Origin: JAICLL01 sp035252155 | GTDB taxonomy: Bacteria > Planctomycetota > Planctomycetia > Pirellulales > JAICIG01 | Assembly (NCBI GenBank): GCA_035252155.1 | Contig: DATFDL010000807.1 | Span: 1 to 14,310 of the forward strand | DNA: 14,310 nucleotides | Reading direction: 5' to 3' | Part shown: piece after piece, positions 1-6,512 of the stretch | Numbering within the stretch: position 1 is the stretch's first letter | Layout: every line of letters begins with the position of its first letter | Translations under genes and position numbers: made by a program | Notes under the pieces: generated by a model | Told to the model about the DNA's origin: nothing | Database searches by the model: none | The model's input: the letters and a program-made list of their open reading frames with translations, nothing else

Positions 1-391
1 CACCCGGACAATAAACAATGTGCCGCAAGTAATGCAGCGACGCCAACAACTCAAGCCACTCCGCCTCGCTACCGCGAAAGGCGGCGGGCCGTTCGGACAA
101 CGCCGTCGCGCGCTCCAGCCGACCGCTGACGTCCTCGCGGAGCGCGTATTTTTCAAAATCCCGCTCGCCATCGGCAATCTCGTCGCGCAGCAGAAATGCG
201 TCGGCGGTGAGGGCGCGGCAATAGGGACCATGGAGATACCAGCCGTACCGATAGCCAAGGTCAGCGCCGCACACTTGAGCCAGATAAACGCGCTTCTGAA
301 GGTCGAACCGTCTGGCGAACGAGTCGAGCGCCAGCGGCATCCTGCCAAGTTTATTCAGAACGAGCGCGAGTTCAATTCGGCCAGCGTTCAT
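1..391 (-). CDS. YwgA/Panacea-like small protein, partial (runs off the left edge)
   Basis: An open frame reads 130 codons from an ATG at 391 to the window edge with no stop, so only the N-terminal part is present. A GGAG lies 9 bases upstream of the ATG. Residues 1-20 form a helix-like opening, followed by the segment LQKRVYLAQVCGADLGYRYG and then WYLHGPYCRAL. A helix reading LQK-hydrophobic, then LGYR(F/Y) and Y-x-x-GPY, is what I know from YwgA-type and SocA-like 'Panacea' proteins. Similar small proteins occur beside DUF262 nucleases, which fits this position 278 bases behind one on the same strand. Seen: the frame, start and motif. Inferred: the family and a role as regulator, antitoxin or accessory subunit of the upstream nuclease. 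No catalytic residues are evident. It could also be an unrelated phage-type protein. Confidence 0.72.
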   Translation of the reverse strand, partial: MNAGRIELALVLNKLGRMPLALDSFARRFDLQKRVYLAQVCGADLGYRYGWYLHGPYCRALTADAFLLRDEIADGERDFEKYALREDVSGRLERATALSERPAAFRGSEAEWLELLASLHYLRHIVYCPG

Positions 392-669
392 AACTCAATG
401 CTCCAGTGCGGTCCATGCTAATTGGCATAGTAACACCTGCCGGACGCACACGTCAAACGATCTTGGCCAGCTTCGAGCGGCGCATTTTCTCGTCCGCCGA
501 CAAGTCTCCGCGAGCCCTAGGCACGCCCCAGATCGAGGGGACGACCACGAGTGCCGTTACGGCAAAAGTGAAAACTGAATCGAAGAGCGACTGCCAAAGC
601 GTCCAAACCGAACTGCAAGTCGCGAAAACATGGGAGCGGATTTGTCTTGGGCTTGGGCAATCATTGTCT

Positions 670-2805
670 TCACAGATCTTTGCGTGTCTTGGACCCACGC
701 ACGAAATCGACGACTTCCGCGCGAATCACTTCGTCCCTGGTCTTCAATGCGGCTGCAATTTCGTCCGAAGTTGCTTGGCTGGGGTCGAGAAGGCACAGTG
801 GAATCGAGAGAGACAGAGCCCATGCATCGAGGTCTAACCTTCGTTCCTTGAACTCATGCACCTGTTCCATGAAGGACTTCAAGGTTTTGTCGCTCTTCGA
901 AATGTTGAATGTTTTTTCAAGAAGAGAACAGTTGCCCAGGAGATTGGCCAAGCTGAGCGATTCTTCCATTTCGCTATAACCAGTGGGAAAGCCGTTCTGC
1001 AATCGTCGCTCCCAATACGCGTACGAAAGCGTGTGATCTACCTCAAGCGTCGTTTTCTTCGTTTTCCCCGTGCGGAGCGCAATCCTGGAACTTGCCCAAC
1101 GATCCGCGTCAAGTCGATGCCACAGCCAGAGCACGTTTCGATAAATCGAGACACGCTCTCGGCTTGGCGCCGAGAGGTTATTCACGTATGTCGCAGCGTC
1201 GGTTTCGAGCGCTTTCACAAAGGATTCGAGTTGTAGGGTGAGTATACGATGCGCGCTCGAATGGTCGTCAATCGTTTGGATCTTTCGCAAACTATCACTA
1301 AGTTCTTTCGCGTATCCAGCGACAGCCGTGTTGGAAGACCCAGACCACTGCCCCGCCCAGGTCGAGCAAAGCAACCACCGATCAACGACAGCGTTGAACG
1401 TGGCCCGGCACTTTTTGTCGAAGTCATCCTTCTGGATGGTGCTCAATGCATGCGACGCGCACCACCCCCGCGCCACGGCGTACCAAGCCCATAAAACTGC
1501 CAGCGCGTTCACCGACGCGTACTGCCCGGCGGGGCCAAATGCGAACCCATGTTCATCGACAACATCGATCACCTCGATCATCGACTCACGAATTATTGAC
1601 CATGTGCCCGATAGGTCGACTGCCATCGGGCGGATAATGGAGCCCTTGAGCAGATCGCTGTTGGCGAGCAGCTTACCGTCATTGAAGCTCGCTGACCAAA
1701 AGAACGAAATCGCATTGACCAACTCGTCCATCCCAATTTCCAGCTCACGTGACTTGAGCTCGTCCCGTAACTCATCAAAGCACTCAGCGGCTGTTCTGCC
1801 GCCAGTTTGTGCCGCGTTCCAGTTGGATTTGAGCCAAGCGAAGGTGATTTCTTCACGCGTTAGCGTACGGCCGGCAGTGTTAAGACGCGTAAAGATGTTC
1901 ACGATCGCGTCATTGTAGGCCTCGCGCGTCCAGAGGACCGAGTCAAAAGGAACTAGCTCCAGGTAGGTGACTTTTCCACGTTTCACGTCCCGAAGCGTCG
2001 TCATGAACTCACCTAGCGGTTCGAGCAGGGCACTGATCTTTTCGTCAGAAAGATTGTGCGCTCTCAAGAGCGTTTCGCCAATCTGGCGAAAGTCTTTTTC
2101 CTTGAGGTTCGGGTTCGGCTGTGATTCGTTCCAGAGTCGGCTCAGCCGTAACAGCCGCTTGTCATGCGGAGAGTTAAACGCTTTCGGCAGCGGTTCCGAG
2201 TAATTGTCTGGTTTCGGAAACTTCGACTGGCCGCCGGTGGAATCGGTGATGGCCCAGGTAAGAACAGAGCGAAAATCGATCGAAAGTAATCCGCCGCTGG
2301 ATTTATATTCCTGCAGGAAGAGATCGAGGTCAAAACAAAGACTTGCCTTTGACCAGTGGCGGTATTTCGGCTGGCGACCGCGCGGCCGTCGATCCTGCAG
2401 TTCCTCTATCCAATCACGGTCTTCAAGTGTAAAGCCCCAGTCGTCCCCGCCAAGCGCAAGCAGGAGGCTCTGGACTCGCTGCTGTCCATCAAGGACCATA
2501 TGGTACGTTGCCGGAGGGTTTTTTCGCATGGTGGTCGTTCCGGCGTTTCCGGCCGTTCGGTCGATCGTCCGCCAGAACGGACGATGCGGAATGCCATCCA
2601 ACTCCTCATGGTTCACCTTCCACATTAGCAAGGTGCCGAAAGGCCAGCCGCGAATGAGAGAATCAACCAGTAACGTGACTTGGTTAGGCGTCCAGACGTA
2701 CGGCCTTTGCAGTTCAGGGATGACGACCGTTGCGCCGTCGTCGGTGCGAGCCCTGTCGAGCAACGCGTGCAAATGCTCTTGTTTTTCCTCGTAGATATTG
2801 GCCAT
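670..2805 (-). CDS. DUF262/DUF1524-type (GmrSD-like) nuclease domain protein
   Basis: 711 residues, ATG start with GGAG 7 bases upstream. The N-terminal DUF262 domain (about 10-350) shows the family signature IPELQRPYVW at 29-38, a WPFGTLLMW stretch at 54-62 and the DGQQR motif at 106-110, the ParB/sulfiredoxin-like nucleotide site of this superfamily. FTRLNTAGRTLT near 305 is another DUF262 hallmark. The C-terminal part resembles the DUF1524 HNH nuclease: VDH with His591, then NLLGNCSLL (Asn625) and FNISKSDK (Asn634), matching the H...N...N spacing of that fold. Relatives include the type IV restriction enzyme GmrSD, which cuts modified phage DNA using nucleotide, and SspE. A cytoplasmic anti-phage role is therefore inferred from the family, not shown. 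Base composition is visibly lower in G+C than neighbouring genes, suggesting transfer. The next gene on the strand is the small YwgA-like gene. Confidence 0.9.
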   Translation of the reverse strand: MANIYEEKQEHLHALLDRARTDDGATVVIPELQRPYVWTPNQVTLLVDSLIRGWPFGTLLMWKVNHEELDGIPHRPFWRTIDRTAGNAGTTTMRKNPPATYHMVLDGQQRVQSLLLALGGDDWGFTLEDRDWIEELQDRRPRGRQPKYRHWSKASLCFDLDLFLQEYKSSGGLLSIDFRSVLTWAITDSTGGQSKFPKPDNYSEPLPKAFNSPHDKRLLRLSRLWNESQPNPNLKEKDFRQIGETLLRAHNLSDEKISALLEPLGEFMTTLRDVKRGKVTYLELVPFDSVLWTREAYNDAIVNIFTRLNTAGRTLTREEITFAWLKSNWNAAQTGGRTAAECFDELRDELKSRELEIGMDELVNAISFFWSASFNDGKLLANSDLLKGSIIRPMAVDLSGTWSIIRESMIEVIDVVDEHGFAFGPAGQYASVNALAVLWAWYAVARGWCASHALSTIQKDDFDKKCRATFNAVVDRWLLCSTWAGQWSGSSNTAVAGYAKELSDSLRKIQTIDDHSSAHRILTLQLESFVKALETDAATYVNNLSAPSRERVSIYRNVLWLWHRLDADRWASSRIALRTGKTKKTTLEVDHTLSYAYWERRLQNGFPTGYSEMEESLSLANLLGNCSLLEKTFNISKSDKTLKSFMEQVHEFKERRLDLDAWALSLSIPLCLLDPSQATSDEIAAALKTRDEVIRAEVVDFVRGSKTRKDL

Positions 2806-3161
2806 ATCTTCGCTCCAAGCATTTTCTGCCTAGGATACGGTTCAACGACGGCGGAGCCGTGTTTTGAGATTTCCGGTCGTTTGTAGCACCGCAACATGGA
2901 CGAAACAAGGGTGCCAGATCGCACCTCGCGCCGCCTTGGTCGGCCCTGCTGAGCGGTCGGACGAGAAGTCGTGCCCCGCGAGCCTGCGGCCACTTCAACC
3001 GCCGTGCGCCATCAAGGCACACTACGGAGCGGCACGCGGCGCTGCGTGAGCATCACCGGGGACACGGGAACCTGAGACGCGCCCGCCAACGCGAATACAT
3101 CACCGCACCGTAAGGGATTCGAGAATTAGCGAAACCTCTCAGGCAGGAGAAAGGACAGTTG
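2806..3161. other. Intergenic gap of 356 bases between the nuclease gene and the PPC-protein gene
   Basis: No convincing coding region on either strand. Short open frames here begin with alternative starts and show no protein-like pattern. The right third (about 3062-3158) carries the glycine-riboswitch-like element annotated separately. The left part upstream of the nuclease gene should hold its promoter, but I see no pair of hexamers good enough to call. A small perfect hairpin (6-bp stem GTCATT/AATGAC, 4-base loop) lies at 3161-3176, over the stop codon of the PPC gene. Confidence 0.6.
3062..3158 (+). ncRNA. Glycine-riboswitch-like aptamer, orphan and possibly degenerate
   Basis: The plus strand carries the two most conserved 3' blocks of the glycine aptamer, CTCTCAGGCA (3136-3145) and AAAGGACAG (3150-3158), preceded by GAAAC. 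The 5' strand CCTGAGA (3071-3077) pairs perfectly with TCTCAGG (3137-3143), giving the expected closing helix, and CGCG at 3078-3081 can pair with CGCG at 3090-3093. A CACCG block (3101-3105) sits where the family has its CACCGAAGG or GCCGAAGG core, but the following bases deviate. Family knowledge: this RNA binds glycine and usually switches on gcv or glycine-transport genes just downstream. Here the downstream plus strand is only the back of the PPC-protein gene, so no target gene exists. It may be a relic, a regulator of an antisense transcript, or a chance match. Confidence 0.55.
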
Positions 3162-6100
3162 TCATTTCTCAATGACTACATTCACCGGCTGATCGACGGT
3201 CAACTGCTGGCCGTTGAAGGGAGCGGTGGCTTTCACCGTGAGCGTGTGATTGCCGGGCGTGGCGGTTGCGGCGGCTTGAATCACCAGCTTGGCTTCGTTC
3301 TGCCCGGCGGCGATCGTGGCGGCGGCAATGGTCAGGCCCTGCACTCCATTGGGCACGGCGGCCTGGAGCTGCACCGCGTCGGCATAGCCGTAGAGCCGAG
3401 TGATTTTTACAGCGACTTCCGCTTGTGCTCCCTGCTTCAGCGCGGCGGACGGGGACGTGGCGGTCATCGTGATCGGGGCAGGCGTGATCTTGATCGTGGT
3501 CAGGGTCGATGGCCAAAAGAGCTGCACGTCTTTAGAAGCGGCGGCGTTGGTGGCGTCGGTCGCTCGTTTTTCGGCGGCGGTCTTGAGGTCGGCGGCCGTC
3601 TTGGCTTTGGCGGCCGCATCGGCAGCGGCTTTTTCGGCAGCGGCCTTGGCCTCATTCGCGGCTTTCAGTTTCGCTTCGGCCTCGGTAGCTGCCTTGGCGG
3701 CGGCGGCTTGGGCCTCGGCCGCGGTTTTGGCTTTGGCGGCCGCCTCGGCTGAGGCTTTTTCGGCGGCCGCTTTGGCTGCGGCCAGATCTTGATTGTTCGC
3801 GTCGGCCTGCGCGGCTGCTGCTGCGGCGGTCGCTTTATCGGCGGCGACCTTCGCTTCATCGGCAGCTTGCTTGGCTGTAGCGTCGGCGGTTTGCTTGGCC
3901 GCTTGGGCCGCCTTCAAGGCCGCGTCGGCGTCGGTGGCCGCTTTCAACGCGGCTTGCTTGGCGGTTTCGGCCGCTTGCGCGGCAGTGGCCAGGTCGGCCG
4001 CGAGTTTTTCGATCTCGGCCTTGGCCTTGGTGGCCGCCTCGGCGCTGGCCGGGTCGCGCCGATAACCTACATTGCCTTGCGTCTGCAAGTAAAACGCAAA
4101 GCTGCCCAACGGCGCGTTGGCATTGATTTGCAACGTGAATTTGCCTTCGTTGGTGTTGCCATCGAACGTCAGGTTTTGCGGCTGCACGTTGGGCGGGAGG
4201 CCCTGCGCCGTGAGAGTGAGGTTCCCTTTGATTTCGCCGCGGCGCGTGAGCTTGACCGGGATCTCGAGCTTGCCTGCCCGTGACATTTCCCAAAGCTTGC
4301 CTTCGCCCAGATCGACGGTGAAGGGCGCCGTGTCGGCGGCAGTCACCGCCAAGGCCAGGCCGCGCGCCAAGCGGGCGTCGGCCGGCCGATTTTGCTGGGC
4401 CGCATAGAGCACCGTTCCGGCGCGGGCGTTGCGCGCTACCTCGGTCTCGCCGATTTTCGCGCGGCCGACGATCTCGATGTTGCCCACCCAATCGGCCACC
4501 TGGTCGGAAGCGGTGAGCACCAGCGTGGCGCCGTTCTGACCGGCGGCGATGACCGCCGGAGGGCAACTGACGCCGGCGGGCAAGCCTTCGGCGGTCACGG
4601 TGATTTCACCGGCAAACCCGTCGCGGCGAAACGCCACCACGTCGAACCGCTCGGTGCCCCCGCGCCGCAAGAGCGGGTTCCAGGGCTGGGCGATTTGCTT
4701 GTTGTTGGCCGGAAAGACCGGCACGGCGGCCATACGGAAGTCGGGCTGCTCGCGATGGATCGACAGCCGATAAACATGCCGCGGATCGGGCCGCACACCG
4801 TAATTCAAATCGCGGACCATCGCCCGATAGACACCGTCGGCGGGCACGGCGAAGCGATACGCCCCGTCGTCGGTGCGAGTGTCGAACGCGAGGCCGCCCC
4901 CCACCGCCTGGCGATCGTCCAAGTCGGTAATATCGGCCGCTTGCTCTTCGCCCTTGTCGTTTTTGGTGATCCGCTGCAGGAGCACCGCGGGGTCGGTGGG
5001 CAAGCCCAGCCGCTGCGAAAAAACCTCGATCCAATACACCTCGCCGGCCTTGGCCTCGAACTGCAGCCAGTCTTGATCGCCGTGGGGACCAAAACGGCCG
5101 ACATATTCACACGGCAGCGTCACGACATTGGCCTTGGCCGGTTCGTCGTTCGGCTCTTGCTCGATAACGACCGGCACCGTGGCGTATCCGATGCGGCGCA
5201 CGTTCGAGACGCCCTGCGGCGTCGTCAACCGATACGGAAAGCCGTCTAGCTCGGCTTCTTCCGGCTCGGCCAGGGCGCCGGGCGGAGGCTGCTTGCCAGG
5301 TTGATCGGCGGGCACATCGATCTCGATCGCCAGTTTTTCCAGAGGCCGCCCCTCGATGGTCTGGCCGTCGGCAGGCACGCCGCCCGGCAGGTTGCGGCCG
5401 TAGAGCGTGAACGATCCCTTCGCGCCCGACGTGCCGGCCGGTGGAAAGATGTAGTCGATGTACGGCGCCGTGCTCACCGCGAAACGATAGAAGTATTCCG
5501 AGTTGCCGGCATAAACGAAGTCATACACCTGCAAAAAATATTCGCCGTCGGCGGGCACCGAAAAATCGATGAGCGGGTCGTGGCGGTTGCTGTCGCGGCT
5601 GCGGGCAAGCTGCTTGCCGGCGGCGTTGTAAAGCGCCAACGTGGCGTCCATCCGCGAGTCGATGCGCTGCGCCCAGCAATCGATCACCAGCCGCTGCCCG
5701 GCCTTGGCGGCGAATTTGTACCAGTCGGAGTTGTTCGCTTCGGAGATGCCGTTGACGACGGTGTTCAACTCGATCGCTTGCGCTTTCTCGCGGTTGTTGT
5801 TGCCGCTTTGCTCTTTGATCTCCGGCTGATTGCCGACCATGAACGAACGGGGGTTCGAGATGCCAAACGTGCCCACCGCGCGAACGTCATAAACGCCCGC
5901 CGGTACGTCGGCGGCAATCGTCACCATGAATTGGTTAGCGATCGGCGTCGCCGGCAGTTCAGGCAGCGGTGGCGCGGCCATCTTTTGGGCGGCCGTGATG
6001 CCGGGGTGCGAAAACGAGAGCGCCTTGACGCCCTCGAGATTGGCCCCCGAGCTGATCGTCAGGTCGACGGTAGTGCCTTGCTGCCCGCCGCAGGGCGAAA

Positions 6101-6248
6101 CGGCAGAAAGCTGCGTCACGGGAAGCTGGGCTTGAGCGACGAGTGGAGCGAGCGCGACTAAAAAAGAGGCGAGAGGCCAGAGGCCAGAGGTCAGCGAAGA
6201 GATCAGGGCGCAGCGAGCGGCGATTCGGACTGGCAAGGCAGGATACAA
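3162..6248 (-). CDS. Secreted pre-peptidase C-terminal (PPC) domain protein with alanine-rich coiled-coil insert
   Basis: 1028 residues. The start is a TTG with GGGAG 6 bases upstream; no ATG fits. Residues 1-40 are a signal peptide (basic start, hydrophobic core, cut near AQAQ), so the protein acts outside the cytoplasm. A Big/IPT-like region follows, then a first PPC beta-sandwich at about 148-255 (SDWYKFAAKAGQRLVIDCWA; DGEYFLQVYD) and a second at about 362-495, opened by EPNDEPAKAN (DQDWLQFEAKAGEVYWIEVF). More Ig-like segments lie near 515-725. From about 735 to 905 comes an alanine/lysine/glutamate-rich, strongly helical stretch, then a last Ig-like domain to the end. PPC domains are non-catalytic modules of secreted proteins. 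In planctomycetes such proteins commonly follow DUF1549/DUF1553 proteins, as here, 264 bases downstream on the same strand. Exact function unknown. Confidence 0.9.
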   Translation of the reverse strand: MYPALPVRIAARCALISSLTSGLWPLASFLVALAPLVAQAQLPVTQLSAVSPCGGQQGTTVDLTISSGANLEGVKALSFSHPGITAAQKMAAPPLPELPATPIANQFMVTIAADVPAGVYDVRAVGTFGISNPRSFMVGNQPEIKEQSGNNNREKAQAIELNTVVNGISEANNSDWYKFAAKAGQRLVIDCWAQRIDSRMDATLALYNAAGKQLARSRDSNRHDPLIDFSVPADGEYFLQVYDFVYAGNSEYFYRFAVSTAPYIDYIFPPAGTSGAKGSFTLYGRNLPGGVPADGQTIEGRPLEKLAIEIDVPADQPGKQPPPGALAEPEEAELDGFPYRLTTPQGVSNVRRIGYATVPVVIEQEPNDEPAKANVVTLPCEYVGRFGPHGDQDWLQFEAKAGEVYWIEVFSQRLGLPTDPAVLLQRITKNDKGEEQAADITDLDDRQAVGGGLAFDTRTDDGAYRFAVPADGVYRAMVRDLNYGVRPDPRHVYRLSIHREQPDFRMAAVPVFPANNKQIAQPWNPLLRRGGTERFDVVAFRRDGFAGEITVTAEGLPAGVSCPPAVIAAGQNGATLVLTASDQVADWVGNIEIVGRAKIGETEVARNARAGTVLYAAQQNRPADARLARGLALAVTAADTAPFTVDLGEGKLWEMSRAGKLEIPVKLTRRGEIKGNLTLTAQGLPPNVQPQNLTFDGNTNEGKFTLQINANAPLGSFAFYLQTQGNVGYRRDPASAEAATKAKAEIEKLAADLATAAQAAETAKQAALKAATDADAALKAAQAAKQTADATAKQAADEAKVAADKATAAAAAAQADANNQDLAAAKAAAEKASAEAAAKAKTAAEAQAAAAKAATEAEAKLKAANEAKAAAEKAAADAAAKAKTAADLKTAAEKRATDATNAAASKDVQLFWPSTLTTIKITPAPITMTATSPSAALKQGAQAEVAVKITRLYGYADAVQLQAAVPNGVQGLTIAAATIAAGQNEAKLVIQAAATATPGNHTLTVKATAPFNGQQLTVDQPVNVVIEK
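6164..6191. repeat. Heptamer array inside the signal-peptide coding sequence
   Basis: Four 7-base units read AAGAGGC, GAGAGGC, CAGAGGC, CAGAGGT on the plus strand. They lie within the PPC protein's signal-peptide codons and encode part of its hydrophobic core. A related array in the opposite orientation lies at 6484-6511. Confidence 0.7.
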
Positions 6249-6254
6249 GGGTAA

Positions 6255-6259
6255 CTCCC
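6255..6259 (-). promoter_or_regulatory. Ribosome binding site that fixes a TTG start
   Basis: GGGAG on the minus strand, 6 bases before the TTG at 6248. It supports TTG as the start of the PPC-domain protein, since the frame has no ATG or GTG upstream of the signal peptide. Confidence 0.65.
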
Positions 6260-6289
6260 GGCGGGGGATTGTAATAGGCGGGGCATCGG

Positions 6290-6346
6290 AGGATGGCCTT
6301 CCTAGGCCGTCCAGCGACGAGGTAGACGGCCTAGGAAGGCCATCCT
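6290..6346. repeat. Perfect 22-bp inverted repeat, 13-base loop
   Basis: Arms 6290-6311 and 6325-6346 are exact reverse complements. Each arm contains CCTAGG and GGCCTTCC/GGAAGGCC. It lies between two genes on the minus strand. No T-run follows on either side, so a classic intrinsic terminator is unlikely. I read it as a REP-like dispersed element or an RNA-processing or partial termination hairpin. Confidence 0.85.
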
Positions 6347-6410
6347 ACGGTACGTTTGGCGGGCAAGCGGGCGCTCGATCGGTAAGCCGCAAGCCCGATG
6401 CGGCATCCAC

Positions 6411-6471
6411 ACTAACCCGAAGCGTTAGCGAGGTTGTCTGTTGCTGTGCCTCGCTAACGCTTCGGGTTGGT
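6411..6471. repeat. 23-bp inverted repeat, 15-base loop
   Basis: Arms 6411-6433 and 6449-6471 pair over 23 positions with one T-G wobble. The core arm is AACCCGAAGCGTTAGCGAGG, paired with its exact complement. No T-run follows. It stands 64 bases from the first inverted repeat and has a different sequence. It lies just behind the end of the DUF1549/DUF1553 gene, so it could stop or trim that transcript, or be a dispersed palindromic repeat. Confidence 0.85.
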
Positions 6472-6483
6472 ATGCAGATCCCT

Positions 6484-6511
6484 GGCCTCTGACCTCCGAC
6501 CTCTGCCCTCT
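6484..6511. repeat. Heptamer array at the stop codon of the DUF1549/DUF1553 gene
   Basis: Four units GGCCTCT, GACCTCC, GACCTCT, GCCCTCT abut the minus-strand TGA at 6515-6513. Same family as 6164-6191, in the opposite orientation. Confidence 0.75.
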
Positions 6512-6512
6512 C

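Noticed and set aside
453..698. Minus-strand 81-codon frame with one hydrophobic stretch between the nuclease gene and the small downstream gene
   Set aside because: Only a GTG inside the nuclease gene can start it and no ribosome binding site precedes that. A membrane helix is possible, but the evidence is too thin to call a gene.
4392..5249. Plus-strand open frame of 285 codons antisense to the PPC protein gene
   Set aside because: Same reason: histidine/arginine-rich shadow of a real gene, with no recognisable motif.
6290..6471. Insertion sequence ends
   Set aside because: The two inverted repeats differ in sequence, enclose no transposase and show no target duplication that I can see.
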